This document shows positions 8,814 through 17,457 of a stretch of DNA of 64,000 nt, in pieces. The position numbers were made by a program, and so were the translations under genes. A model generated the notes under the pieces. That model searched no databases, had not been told where the DNA came from, and saw only the letters and a program-made list of their open reading frames with translations. How positions within the stretch are numbered: position 1 is the first letter of the stretch; every line of letters begins with the position of its first letter. Origin of the DNA: Paenibacillus_F sp047238265 (GTDB taxonomy: Bacteria; Bacillota; Bacilli; Paenibacillales; NBRC-103111); the NCBI RefSeq assembly GCF_047238265.1, contig NZ_JBDFMM010000001.1, forward strand, positions 2,666,001 through 2,730,000. The letters run 5' to 3'.

Positions 8814-9020
8814 AAGATACAAGAGGACCGGGCACGGAAATCGCGCGGATTTCCTGCCCTGCGGATATATAGGGTCTATAGATGAACCTCTCCGTTTAAC
8901 CGTCCGAGGGTTACCTGTAAAATGACAGACCTATCCCGTAGTCCTCTGCATGCGACACACAGAGTCTTTGACATCATCTTTAGATGTGCAAAGATCTGAC
9001 CCGGATAAAATCTACCACAC
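8814..9020 (-). promoter_or_regulatory. Structured hflX leader RNA
   Basis: Between the upstream ORF and the terminator the minus strand holds at least two further foldable parts: a very stable hairpin (8830-8859, GGGCA-GGAAATC against GATTTCC-TGCCC with one bulge) and a long-range pairing of ATAGGTCT with AGACCCTAT enclosing a region with smaller stems. The layout, short ORF then alternative hairpins then terminator, is that of a ribosome-mediated attenuator. It does not match a metabolite riboswitch I can name. Confidence 0.6.
8980..9018 (-). CDS. Possible 12-codon leader peptide upstream of hflX
   Basis: GAGGAGG precedes GTG at 9018 by eight bases. The frame reads MVDFIRVRSLHI and stops (TAA). 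Arg-Val-Arg is a +x+ motif, the class at which macrolide-bound ribosomes are known to stall. The same ribosome site could instead serve a GTG at 9020 followed by TGG and TAG, a two-codon ORF. Either would place a ribosome at the leader. The coding claim rests on the ribosome site and position only. Confidence 0.45.
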   Translation of the reverse strand: MVDFIRVRSLHI

Positions 9021-9248
9021 GTAACGCCTCCTCTTTTAAGATACATTCACTTTATCACAGCCGCCGCCGTCTTCCGAGGGACAGTTTCCTTTATAACCAT
9101 TCTTTACAAGTCCTTATAAAAGCGGCAGCCGGCAAATCGCCGTGAACGATGTACTGTCCCGTGTTAAAATACAAGGAGCCTTACATATACGGGAACTTGC
9201 CTGCAAAGAGCCGAGAACCCAAAGATCCATTCAAACATAAACAAAAGG

Positions 9249-10314
9249 ATGCGGTACCTTATGATACTCACACAAGAGGACGTGCAGCGGATCAGAGAAC
9301 AATCGCGAGGTATGGAGTCGGAGGGAACTCTGACGCAAAAATTGCTCGATCTGATTTATCAAAAGGGGTGGTTCAAGCTGTTCGTCCCCGACGATCTGAA
9401 CGGGCGGATGACTCCGCTTCCGGACGCTCTCCGGATTTTCCGGGAATGCTCGCGGGCGGACGGAAGTTTCGGCTGGCTGGTGACCATCGGAGCGGGCGGC
9501 GGTTTTTTTGCTTCGTTAATGAAGCGTGAAGTCGGAGCGGCCTTGTTTAGCGGTGAAAAAGCCGTCGTTGCGGGTAGCGGCGCCCCAACCGGTACGGCAA
9601 AACGGGTCGAGGGAGGCTATCTCGTGAGCGGCCGATGGAAATACTGCAGCGGGGCCGCCCATGCCACAATGTTCACCGCTAACTGTGCGGTTGAAGAGCC
9701 GGAGGGGCGGGAAGGGGGAGAGCAAGCGGAAATCCGCTCGTTTATTTTCATGCCCGATGAGGTCCGTATTCACCCGGACTGGAATACGTTCGGCCTTAAG
9801 GCGACCGGCAGCCACAGCGTTTCCGTTGAGGAGTCTGTTCGTCCCGGACAAGATGACGTTTCTGTTCACGGAAGTCCACGCATACGAAGACGAGCTTATC
9901 TACCGCTACCCGTTTGTCCCGTTTGCCCAGGCTTCGTTTGCCGCGGTCGCTTTAGGCATCGCCGCACATTTCGCGGAAGAGGCCCGCGCATATATCCGCT
10001 TGAAGGAACGGAAACCGCATGTCCTTGGGAAGCTGGAGGAGCAGGAAGCCCTTCTGGAAAAAAGTGAGTCCGCTTTCTATTCGGCCATTACGCGCTCATG
10101 GGAAGAGCTAGTCCGGCACGGACGAATGTCCGAGGCTGACGAGAAGCGGGTGTCCGAACAATGCCTGAGTACGGTACGCGACGTGCTGACGGGCACGTTT
10201 GAGCTCTTCTCGCTGCTGGGCTTGTCGGCGGCCATGGAGGACAGTCCGGTTAACCGGACGTGGAGAGATCTGCAAACCGTGTGCCAGCACAGCCTGCTTT
10301 TGCCGGAAGAATAA
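9249..10314 (+). pseudogene. Acyl-CoA-dehydrogenase-like flavoprotein, frameshifted
   Basis: The first frame (9249 or ATG 9261, to about 9835) gives the N-terminal and middle domains: 'FRECSRADGSFGWLVTIGAG', 'VAGSGAPTGTAKRVEGGYLVSGRWKYCSGA', 'WNTFGLKATGSHSVSVEE'. The C-terminal helical domain continues in the next frame from about 9835 ('LFVPDKMTFLF...') to the stop at 10314. One extra base in 9829-9836 explains the break; the intact product would be about 350 residues, normal for the HpaH/DszC-like group of flavin monooxygenases and acyl-CoA dehydrogenases. Substrate unknown. No partner reductase lies nearby. As written, the protein would lose its C-terminal bundle and be inactive, unless the base is a sequencing error. 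Confidence 0.82.
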
Positions 10315-10361
10315 GGGACGGAGCCTGCTTTACATTCACTGCGGATGTGTTATAAAAAAAG

Positions 10362-10392
10362 TCAGACTGTACGCAGTCTGATTTTTTTGTGA
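10362..10392 (+). terminator. Terminator after the flavoprotein gene
   Basis: AGTCAGACTG...CAGTCTGA stem (10359-10381) followed by a run of seven T's. Confidence 0.75.
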
Positions 10393-10441
10393 GAAAGACT
10401 TGCAAATTTGCACGGAGTGGCATAAGATGGATTTAAATTAG

Positions 10442-10455
10442 TGATTGGCCAATCA
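10442..10455. promoter_or_regulatory. TetR operator upstream of the TetR gene
   Basis: TGATTGGCCAATCA is a perfect 14-bp palindrome 33 bases before the regulator start. A near copy precedes the next gene at 11042-11055. Together they point to autoregulation plus control of the target. Confidence 0.7.
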
Positions 10456-10487
10456 ATAAATATGATATTCAGAAAAGGAGCCGGCTT

Positions 10488-11009
10488 ATGGTCAAAAAAA
10501 ATACGTCCTCCGCCAGCCGCAGGACCGATATCGTATCGGCCGCCATCGAAGTGTTTGCCGAAATCGGCTATTATCGCGCGACTACGGCCCAGGTTGCCGA
10601 GCGTGCCGCTATATCCCAGCCGTACGTGTACCGCTTTTTCACCAAAGAATCGCTGCTTGTCGAAGCGCTGGAAGTGTCGTGGCAGCGGATAGAAACGGCT
10701 TTCCGGCAGGTGCTGGAATCGGCTTCTCCCGACACGCTGGAGAGAGGCTTCATTGAAGCTTACGAAGGCATTCTGCTCGCTCACCGGAGTGAAATTCTGC
10801 TTCAAATGCAGGCGCAGACAATTCAGGAAGAAGCGGTCCGCAGGGCGATGCAGGAGGGGATGAGCCGCGTTAAACGGCTTGTGCTGAACGCTTTTGAAGA
10901 GGCGGGCATGGAGGATGCGGAGCAGCGGACATCGGATTTTCTGGCCAGAGGCATGCTGTGCAATGTATCGATGGCGATCGGGCTGCCGGACTTGATGCTA
11001 AAAAAATAA
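10488..11009 (+). CDS. TetR/AcrR-family transcriptional regulator
   Basis: 173 residues, a little short for the family. The N-terminal helix-turn-helix is typical: 'RTDIVSAAIEVFAEIGYYRATTAQVAERAAISQPYVYRFFTKESLLVEAL' (about 9-58). The C-terminal ligand domain gives no clue to the inducer. AAAAGGAG lies about 7 bases before the ATG. Sequence TTAGTGATTGGCCAATCAAT upstream is repeated almost exactly in front of the following NAD(P)-binding gene, so this regulator probably represses itself and that gene. Confidence 0.9.
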   Translation: MVKKNTSSASRRTDIVSAAIEVFAEIGYYRATTAQVAERAAISQPYVYRFFTKESLLVEALEVSWQRIETAFRQVLESASPDTLERGFIEAYEGILLAHRSEILLQMQAQTIQEEAVRRAMQEGMSRVKRLVLNAFEEAGMEDAEQRTSDFLARGMLCNVSMAIGLPDLMLKK

Positions 11010-11041
11010 AACAGGGTACGGGAAATTTTTTTGAATATTAG

Positions 11042-11055
11042 TAATTGGTCAATCA
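11042..11055. promoter_or_regulatory. Second copy of the TetR operator, upstream of the NAD(P)-binding gene
   Basis: TAATTGGTCAATCA differs from the first copy by two bases and keeps the flanks TTAG and ATAA. It sits 24 bases before the start codon, where a bound repressor would block transcription. Confidence 0.7.
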
Positions 11056-11078
11056 ATAATATAAAAGGAGCGATTTTA

Positions 11079-12041
11079 ATGAAAAAAGCGGTTGTCTTGG
11101 GTGCGACAGGCGGAGTGGGAACGACTCTTACGGAGGAGCTGGTCAAGAGAGGGATAGAAACGGTAGCTTTCGGCCGATCCGCAGCTAAACTGGAAAAGCT
11201 GAAGCAGGAGCTCGGAAATCCCGCACATCTCAAGCTGGTAAAGGGAGATGCCTTCGAATGCGCCGACATCATCAAAGCTGCGGAAGGAGCCGATGTCCTG
11301 TTTCACAGCGCGAACATTCCATACCACGAAATGGAATCGAGACTTCTGTCGCTAGGTGAAGCCGTTATGAAAGCTGCCGAGCACCTGGCCGTCAAAGTGG
11401 TTGTGGTGGACGGAATTTATCCGTACGGCAGGAGAACCGGCGCGGCGAAGGCGGAGGAGGATCATCCCAAACATCCGCATACGCGTAAGGGAAAAGTGAG
11501 GCTTGCGTACGAGCAGCTGATTTTCGCATCGCGGTGGAAGAAAGCGAAACCGCTTATCGTCCGGCTGCCCGATTATTACGGGCCTTCCGCCCAGGCTTCC
11601 TATCTTTCCGTTACCATGGAAGCGATAGCCGCCGGGAAGCCGACTGCCTTTATCGGCAATATGACCGTTCCGCGGGAGTATGTGTATTTGCCGGACGCCT
11701 CCCGGATGATTGTCGAGATTGCCGGCCGCGACGGTACGGAAGGGCAGAACTGGCACATTCCCGGACCCGGACTCCTATCGGGAAAAGAAATCGTCCGGCT
11801 CGCACAACGGGCCAGCGGTAAGCGGAAGGCGGTATTCCCGCTCGGACGAATAGGCTTGTCATTGGCGGGGCTTTTTAATCCCGTTATGAAGGAAGTCGTC
11901 GAAATGCTCTACTTGACGGAAGAACCGTTCGTGTTAAGCGGCCGCAAGTATGAGCAGGAAATCGGTCCGATCGTTTGGACGCCTCACGAGAAAGCAATTA
12001 CCGATACGATTCAGGCTCTGATGAAACGTAACCAAGCATAA
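11079..12041 (+). CDS. NAD(P)-binding epimerase/reductase-like protein
   Basis: 320 residues, Rossmann fold of the extended/atypical SDR group. 'VVLGATGGVGTTLTEELVKRG' (about 4-24) is the dinucleotide loop. 'VVVDGIYPYGR' follows the usual beta-5 position, but a clear YxxxK catalytic pair is not obvious, so it may act like NmrA/isoflavone-reductase-type enzymes. The start is ATG 11079 after AAAAGGAG; an upstream TTG in the same frame lies inside the operator. It is the likely target of the adjacent TetR protein. Such pairs often respond to reactive small molecules, but that is inference. Confidence 0.85.
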   Translation: MKKAVVLGATGGVGTTLTEELVKRGIETVAFGRSAAKLEKLKQELGNPAHLKLVKGDAFECADIIKAAEGADVLFHSANIPYHEMESRLLSLGEAVMKAAEHLAVKVVVVDGIYPYGRRTGAAKAEEDHPKHPHTRKGKVRLAYEQLIFASRWKKAKPLIVRLPDYYGPSAQASYLSVTMEAIAAGKPTAFIGNMTVPREYVYLPDASRMIVEIAGRDGTEGQNWHIPGPGLLSGKEIVRLAQRASGKRKAVFPLGRIGLSLAGLFNPVMKEVVEMLYLTEEPFVLSGRKYEQEIGPIVWTPHEKAITDTIQALMKRNQA

Positions 12042-12216
12042 CGGCCGGCCGAATGACCGCTTGTATATGAGTTAGAAACAGCCGGCATCCTGGGGGAACT
12101 TGAATGAGACATTTGCTGCTGCTTGGAATAGGACAGCTTTGGCAGCGCCCCGGCCCGGGTGCGGGTCTTTCATAAAAGAACGCAAAAACAGACATGCTAT
12201 AACCGAGGTGATTCAG

Positions 12217-12546
12217 ATGAATGAAGGACCGACGAACACAGATTTTGAGGCGATTTACGAGAATTACAAGCAGCAGGGAGAGCTCCAGGCCTTTCAGGAG
12301 CAGTCGCAGGCGGCAGCTGGGGACGGATTGGAATCGATTGTAGCCGTCCGCAAAAACGACGACGGGGATATTATTGCCGTAAAAACGTCTTCGGGGCGTG
12401 AGCTAGACTATGTATCCGCACTGAATGAAGCCAAATCCGGCGCTCTGGCCCATGTGGATGTATTTCACCGGTACGGACGCGACATCCTCCGCAGTGAGCC
12501 CGATGGAGTGAAGTCTAACAATCTGGATCAGCTGCCTCCTTTCTAG
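12217..12546 (+). CDS. DUF3892-family small protein
   Basis: 109 residues. The core 'IVAVRKNDDGDIIAVKTSSGRELDYVSALNEAKSGALAHVDVFHRYGRDILRSEPDG' (about 38-95) matches the DUF3892 pattern found in many Bacillus-type proteins of unknown role, preceded by an acidic Gln-rich stretch. GAGGTG six bases before ATG 12217 decides the start; the frame is open further upstream without a ribosome site. Cytosolic, no signal peptide. It has its own terminator and no functional neighbours. Confidence 0.8.
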   Translation: MNEGPTNTDFEAIYENYKQQGELQAFQEQSQAAAGDGLESIVAVRKNDDGDIIAVKTSSGRELDYVSALNEAKSGALAHVDVFHRYGRDILRSEPDGVKSNNLDQLPPF

Positions 12547-12555
12547 GGGCATGCG

Positions 12556-12586
12556 GAAGAGCCCGACGAGGTCGGGCTCTTTTTTA
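12556..12586 (+). terminator. Terminator of the DUF3892 gene
   Basis: AGAGCCCGAC/GTCGGGCTCT stem with a short loop followed by six T's. Confidence 0.88.
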
Positions 12587-12600
12587 CGGGATGCAAGAAG

Positions 12601-13965
12601 TTAATGAGGGCTGTAAATGGAATAACCGAAATGATAGAGCGAACTGTCGTTGGCGCTCAGCTGTGTGCCGCCGGAGTAGAAGAGAATAGGGATAATATCG
12701 TAATAATGGGTGGAAGCGTAGCCGTAGAACGCATTTTGTCCGATGGCAGGCTGTATTCCGCTGATCGTTACGCTGAAGGTTCCGTTGCTGCTCGTCGTGC
12801 CCGTTCCGCTGTAAATTTTGTTGTTAAGTTTGGTTTGTATATAGACGGTAACCGGAGCATTGAAAGCAGGCGCTCCCGAAGCGTCTTTGGCGAGACCAGT
12901 CACCGTCAAGTAATTCTGGATCCTCCATTTGTTTCCTTCTCCGTAATTGATCCGCTGGCCGGCGTCGACATTCGGATCCGATTTAATGCTTACGATATCT
13001 ACCGATGCCGGAGCTTTGAACTCGCCGAAAGTAAGTGAATACGGAACGGAAGCGTTAAACGAATTCAAGGATACCACCCGCAAATAATAGGTGCCGGGAG
13101 ACAGGGAACCGTCCACATCCTTGTTCTGGTCCACTGTACCGACCGATCCTAAATTCTGGTTGAAAATTTGCAGCTGATAGGTAGTGCCCGGTGCGCTGTT
13201 GGCCAGTTTGATATGGAAAGATTTTGCGGCGGTAACCGTGTATTTGATCCAATCGGCGTCCAGGCTGTTGTCGATCGTCCGGCCGCTGACCGTAAACGAA
13301 TCTGTTGTCTGCTGGGCATGCCAGATATTATCATCGGGCTCAGCCGTATCGTAGGATGCGGATTCTACGACGGTAAAGTAGTAGGCTGTATTGGCATCGA
13401 ATCCCGTATAGGCCGAAACTGCCAGGAAGTAGATGCCCGCAGGCGCGATTCTGCTGATTTGCTCGTTGGATTGAGGGCCGTAGGAGGAAGTCTCTTGCTC
13501 CACGAGGCTGCTTGTTGCCGGGTCGTACCGGAACAAGTGGAGATCATAATCAATGGAAGCGGAAGGAATCGTTTGAAGATAGGCGGTAAGTTTGCCCGGA
13601 GCGGTCGTTTGGAAAACGTACCACCGCTGTCCGTCCGCTTCCGTAATTTTGTCGGAATAAACGGCTCCCGTTACGACTTGCGCCGCATTGTTGGGATTGT
13701 TGTTCAGCGCGGCATTCACGTTCACGGTTAATCCTTGATTGCGCGCCGCTTTTTCCAGTGACTGAGGAGCTTCCAGGGGCTTGCTTGAATCCGGCAATGC
13801 GTGACGGCCGGACTTGAATTCGGCAGGGGAGTTCAAGTCGCCTCCCTTTACGACAACCGGTGCTGCTGCAGGGACTGCCGACGCGGATGATTCGGCTTGT
13901 CCGGCCAGCCCGCCGAGTAGGGCCGAGCCTGCGAGAGCGAGAGACAATAACCATTTCTTCACCAT
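12601..13965 (-). CDS. Secreted protein with two PPC domains and an Ig-like C-terminus
   Basis: 454 residues. Signal peptide (basic start, hydrophobic core, cleavage near 'SSASA', about residue 30). Two bacterial pre-peptidase C-terminal (PPC) modules follow: about 100-205 ('TAYLQTIPSASIDYDLHLFRYD...SYGPQSNEQISRIAPAGIYFLAVSAYTGFD') and about 210-315 ('YDTAEPDDNIWHA...LDADWIKYTV...SLSPGTYYLRVVS'). The remainder is beta-rich with a 'TVTGLAKDASGAPAFNAPVTVYIQTK' segment like an Ig-type fold. No protease domain is present although PPC modules usually hang on proteases. Probable exported binding or structural protein, partner unknown. Confidence 0.82.
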   Translation of the reverse strand: MVKKWLLSLALAGSALLGGLAGQAESSASAVPAAAPVVVKGGDLNSPAEFKSGRHALPDSSKPLEAPQSLEKAARNQGLTVNVNAALNNNPNNAAQVVTGAVYSDKITEADGQRWYVFQTTAPGKLTAYLQTIPSASIDYDLHLFRYDPATSSLVEQETSSYGPQSNEQISRIAPAGIYFLAVSAYTGFDANTAYYFTVVESASYDTAEPDDNIWHAQQTTDSFTVSGRTIDNSLDADWIKYTVTAAKSFHIKLANSAPGTTYQLQIFNQNLGSVGTVDQNKDVDGSLSPGTYYLRVVSLNSFNASVPYSLTFGEFKAPASVDIVSIKSDPNVDAGQRINYGEGNKWRIQNYLTVTGLAKDASGAPAFNAPVTVYIQTKLNNKIYSGTGTTSSNGTFSVTISGIQPAIGQNAFYGYASTHYYDIIPILFYSGGTQLSANDSSLYHFGYSIYSPH

Positions 13966-14256
13966 GTTTCTTCCTCACCTTCTCCATAAAATTACCGCGC
14001 AGGCGGTTTATATGTAAGCGCAGGGCGCTTCATATCGGAAGACTTTGTCGGTCGTGTGTTCACTGCCGTCCAGCAATAACATCCGGAGAAAGGAAGGGAG
14101 AAACTAATAGAATCTATGGAATTACAACATTTACCAGAATTCTAGCATGACAGTTTTTGGAATGTCAATAAATTCCATCTTTTGTTTTCGTTTTATTTTT
14201 ATGGCTGCCGCCGATGCGGAAACTTTGAAAGAAAACGGCTTTTTTTCAAACGTGCA

Positions 14257-14286
14257 TTGAGTTGTCCACCCTGTAACGCTTATAAT
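14257..14286 (+). promoter_or_regulatory. Promoter of the ABC-F gene
   Basis: TTGAGT (14257-14262), 18-base spacer, TATAAT (14281-14286). AAAGGTG precedes the ATG. The rest of the 359-base gap between the two genes shows nothing else I can name. Confidence 0.7.
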
Positions 14287-14324
14287 AAAGCAAGTAAAAA
14301 GTTTATAAGAAAAGGTGTCTATTC

Positions 14325-15881
14325 ATGAGCATATTAAACGTAGAAAGACTGAGCCACGGGTTCGGAGACCGCGCGATTTTCAACGACGTATCCTTCCGCC
14401 TCCTTAAAGGCGAGCACATCGGATTAATCGGCGCCAACGGAGAAGGTAAGTCTACCTTCATGAACATTATTACAGGCAAGCTCCAGCCGGATGACGGCAA
14501 AGTGGAATGGTCGAAACGGATGCGGGTCGGCTATTTGGATCAGCACGCGGTTCTCAGCAAAGGCATGACTATCCGTGATGTCCTCAAAGGGGCTTTTCAA
14601 TATCTGTTCGATATGGAACAGGAAATGAACGGCATGTACGAGAAGATGGGCGACGTGACGCCGGAGGAACTGGAACAGCTTCTTGAAGACGTCGGCACGA
14701 TCCAGGATACGCTGACGAATCAGGATTTTTATATGATCGATGCCAAAATCGAGGAAACCGCCCGCGGACTCGGCCTTACCGATATCGGTCTGGACAAGGA
14801 CGTCAACGATCTCAGCGGCGGTCAGCGCACCAAGGTGCTGCTGGCGAAGCTGCTGCTGGAGAAGCCGGACATTCTGCTCCTTGACGAGCCGACCAACTAT
14901 CTGGACGAGCAGCATATCGAATGGCTGAAGCGCTACCTGCAGGAGTACGAGAACGCTTTTATTCTCATTTCACATGACATACCGTTCCTGAACAGCGTCA
15001 TTAACCTGATTTATCATATGGAAAACCAGGAATTAAACCGGTATGTAGGCGACTACGATCATTTCAAACAAGTTTACGAGATGAAAAAACAGCAGCTGGA
15101 ATCGGCTTACAAGCGCCAGCAGCAGGAAATCGCGGACCTGAAAGACTTCGTGGCCCGTAACAAAGCGAGCGTTGCCACCCGGAATATGGCGATGTCCCGT
15201 CAGAAGAAACTCGACAAAATGGACGTTATCGAGCTCGCCAAAGAGAAGCCGAAACCGCAGTTTAATTTTAAAGAAGGCAGAACGTCAGGTAAACTCATTT
15301 TCGAAACGAAAGACCTGGTCATCGGTTATGAAGAGCCGTTGTCCAGACCGCTCAATCTCCGTATGGAACGCGGGCAGAAAATCGCCCTTGTCGGTGCCAA
15401 CGGGATCGGTAAGACGACGCTCTTGCGGAGCATTCTCGGCGAGATTCCCGCGCTCTCGGGCTCCGTTCAGCTTGGGGAACATCTGAGTATCGGTTATTTC
15501 GAACAGGAAATGAAAGAGGCTAACTACAACACGTGCATCGATGAGATATGGAAGGAATTCCCTTCGTATACCCAGTTTGAAGTGCGGGCCGCTCTGGCGA
15601 AATGCGGATTGACGACCAAGCACATCGAGAGTAAAATCACGGTGCTGAGCGGTGGTGAGAAGGCCAAAGTCCGCCTTTGCAAGCTTATCAACAACGAAAC
15701 CAACCTGCTTGTATTCGACGAGCCGACCAACCATTTGGACGTCGACGCGAAGGAAGAATTGGCCCGTGCCCTCAAAGCTTACAAAGGAAGTATCCTGCTG
15801 ATTTCCCACGAACCCGAATTTTATCGTGAAGTCGTGACGGAGACATGGAACTGCGAATCCTGGACGACGAAAGTGTTTTAA
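14325..15881 (+). CDS. ABC-F ATPase, YbiT/YkpA-like
   Basis: 518 residues, two ABC domains and no membrane segment. Domain 1: Walker A 'GANGEGKS', signature 'LSGGQR', Walker B 'LLLDEPTNYLD'. A charged linker ('YEMKKQQLESAYKRQQQEI...') connects to domain 2: 'GANGIGKT', 'LSGGEKAKV', 'LLVFDEPTNHLD'. The glutamates after both Walker B motifs are present, so it should hydrolyse ATP. ABC-F proteins act on ribosomes (E-site binding); this subtype resembles YkpA/YbiT more than antibiotic-resistance members. It has its own promoter and terminator. No drug-resistance neighbour or obvious leader peptide was seen. Confidence 0.9.
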   Translation: MSILNVERLSHGFGDRAIFNDVSFRLLKGEHIGLIGANGEGKSTFMNIITGKLQPDDGKVEWSKRMRVGYLDQHAVLSKGMTIRDVLKGAFQYLFDMEQEMNGMYEKMGDVTPEELEQLLEDVGTIQDTLTNQDFYMIDAKIEETARGLGLTDIGLDKDVNDLSGGQRTKVLLAKLLLEKPDILLLDEPTNYLDEQHIEWLKRYLQEYENAFILISHDIPFLNSVINLIYHMENQELNRYVGDYDHFKQVYEMKKQQLESAYKRQQQEIADLKDFVARNKASVATRNMAMSRQKKLDKMDVIELAKEKPKPQFNFKEGRTSGKLIFETKDLVIGYEEPLSRPLNLRMERGQKIALVGANGIGKTTLLRSILGEIPALSGSVQLGEHLSIGYFEQEMKEANYNTCIDEIWKEFPSYTQFEVRAALAKCGLTTKHIESKITVLSGGEKAKVRLCKLINNETNLLVFDEPTNHLDVDAKEELARALKAYKGSILLISHEPEFYREVVTETWNCESWTTKVF

Positions 15882-15913
15882 CCGTTTCAGTCCGGTGCAG
15901 CTGTATACAAAAA

Positions 15914-15947
15914 GACCTGCCGCTTTTGCCGGGCAGGCTTTTTTATG
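15914..15947 (+). terminator. Terminator of the ABC-F gene
   Basis: CCTGCC...GGCAGG stem with inner pairing followed by six T's. Confidence 0.85.
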
Positions 15948-16040
15948 AGTAAAAAAGGGAACAAACATTCGTTATTTAATGTTTTGTTCGTACCCATGCA
16001 AGGAAGGATGTGGTAAAATGGGTGAGCAAACAATACAAGG

Positions 16041-16850
16041 ATGGTGAAGCGTTTGACTGACCGGTATTCCGAAATCGATGAGGTTATTTTGTATATTCAG
16101 AAGAACATTTTCGAACCTCTCTCGCTTAACCAATTGGCGGCTTACGCGGCTTACAGCCCGTATCATTTTACAAGAATTTTTAAAGAAAAAACCGGACTTA
16201 CTCCTCAATACTACGTTTCATCGCTTCGTCTTCAGAAAGCCAAAGATCTGCTGCTCCGTACGAATTTGAGCATCCGTGACATCGGTCTTGAAATCGGCCA
16301 GCAAAGCCTGGGTACTTTCACAACGCGGTTTACCGAGAAAGTAGGAATGACTCCGTCGGAATTCCGGAATTCTACTCTCCTCGCCGACAGCCACTTCCAT
16401 TCTCTGCGCAAGCTCGATGACTGGTCGATGCCCGAACCCGCCGCACGGCTGCCTTTCGGAACAATCGAGGGGATCGTTCAAGCCGCGATCCCGTTCGAGG
16501 GCATCATTCTGCTCGGTCTGTTCGCCAAACCGATTCCGGAAGGGCTGCCGCTGTACGGCACGTTGCTTTCCTCGCTGGGAAGCTTCTGCCTTGCGGATGT
16601 TAAGCCGGGCACTTATTACCTGATGGCGACCTCCGTATCCTGGGGAACGAAGGCGGTTGACTTTCTTTTGCCGGAAGCGACGCTGCGTACCCGCTCTAGA
16701 GAACCGATCGTCGTTAAACCGGGTATCCCCGTCCCGCAGCAGCTCGTAACTCTGCACGTTCCGCGCTATGACGATCCGCCGATTCTAATCTCTCTGCCGG
16801 TACTCATGAATAACTTTCTGAGGCGGGGAAGCTCACCGGGCAGCGGGTAA
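16041..16850 (+). CDS. AraC-family regulator with C-terminal effector domain
   Basis: 269 residues. The DNA-binding part is N-terminal: two helix-turn-helices in 'LSLNQLAAYAAYSPYHFTRIFKEKTGLTPQYYVSSLRLQKAKDLLLRTNLSIRDIGLEIGQQSLGTFTTRFTEKVGMTPSEFR' (about 29-112). The remaining 150 residues form a separate domain of GyrI-like length. ATG 16041 directly abuts AAGG; TTG 16053, with GGTGA upstream, is an alternative start. The VOC protein gene downstream (109 bases away, same strand) may be its target, but no shared site was found. Confidence 0.87.
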   Translation: MVKRLTDRYSEIDEVILYIQKNIFEPLSLNQLAAYAAYSPYHFTRIFKEKTGLTPQYYVSSLRLQKAKDLLLRTNLSIRDIGLEIGQQSLGTFTTRFTEKVGMTPSEFRNSTLLADSHFHSLRKLDDWSMPEPAARLPFGTIEGIVQAAIPFEGIILLGLFAKPIPEGLPLYGTLLSSLGSFCLADVKPGTYYLMATSVSWGTKAVDFLLPEATLRTRSREPIVVKPGIPVPQQLVTLHVPRYDDPPILISLPVLMNNFLRRGSSPGSG

Positions 16851-16958
16851 CCGTAAAGGTTTTCCAAGCATGACCGCAATTTATAAGAAATATCAGTCAG
16901 GTATCGGTGTTACGATAGTTACAGAAACGACATATACCTTTCGAGAGGATGATGATGT

Positions 16959-17378
16959 ATGGCTACACATACGACGTATATTATTTCCGAGGACGCGCGG
17001 GCACAAGCTGAATTTTACATAGGGGCGCTGGGAGGAGAGATCACGTCGGTTACGACGTACGGTCAGGTTCCGGGCGCGAGTGAAGAAGAACTGAAAGATA
17101 AAGTCATTAACCTGAGCCTGGTTGCGGCCGGAGTTACTTTTCTCATGTCGGATTCGATGTTTGAAGCGCTGACACCGGGAAATATGGTAAGTCTCTGTCT
17201 TGAATTCGCTACCGAAGAAGAAGCTCACACGGCTTTTAACAATTTGTCGAAGGGCGGCAATGTTAAACAACCTCTGGAGCCGGCTTTCTGGGGTGCCCTG
17301 TTTGGCCAACTGGAAGACAAGTTCGGCATCTCGTGGATGATTACGTCCGACACATCCGCATGCAGAGACTCGGAGTAG
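16959..17378 (+). CDS. VOC-family protein, PhnB/YjdN-like
   Basis: 139 residues with the paired beta-alpha-beta-beta-beta layout of the glyoxalase/VOC fold. 'AQAEFYIGALGGEITSVTTYGQVPG' near the start and 'PAFWGALFGQLEDKFGISWMI' near the end are typical of PhnB/YjdN-like members, where the second is the common 'DRYGVSWQI'-type segment. These proteins lack a proven single function. GAGAGGATG provides the ribosome site. It follows the AraC regulator. Confidence 0.87.
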   Translation: MATHTTYIISEDARAQAEFYIGALGGEITSVTTYGQVPGASEEELKDKVINLSLVAAGVTFLMSDSMFEALTPGNMVSLCLEFATEEEAHTAFNNLSKGGNVKQPLEPAFWGALFGQLEDKFGISWMITSDTSACRDSE

Positions 17379-17390
17379 AGTCTAATTAAA

Positions 17391-17420
17391 GCAAAAATCC
17401 GCAGACTGCGGATTTTTGCC
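17391..17420. terminator. Bidirectional terminator between VOC and radical-SAM genes
   Basis: GCAAAAATCCGCAGACTGCGGATTTTTGC is almost fully self-complementary, with A and T tracts on both sides. Confidence 0.88.
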
Positions 17421-17457
17421 TTTATGATTGGTCTGCACACGACTGCCCGATTGAAGT

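Noticed and set aside
7463..8872. 469-codon plus-strand frame opposite hflX
   Set aside because: Antisense shadow of hflX; His/Gln/Arg-rich with no recognisable domain.
8814..9020. Metabolite riboswitch (M-box, T-box, ydaO, yybP-ykoY) before hflX
   Set aside because: None of the conserved core sequences I know for these classes is present; a ribosome-sensing attenuator explains it better.
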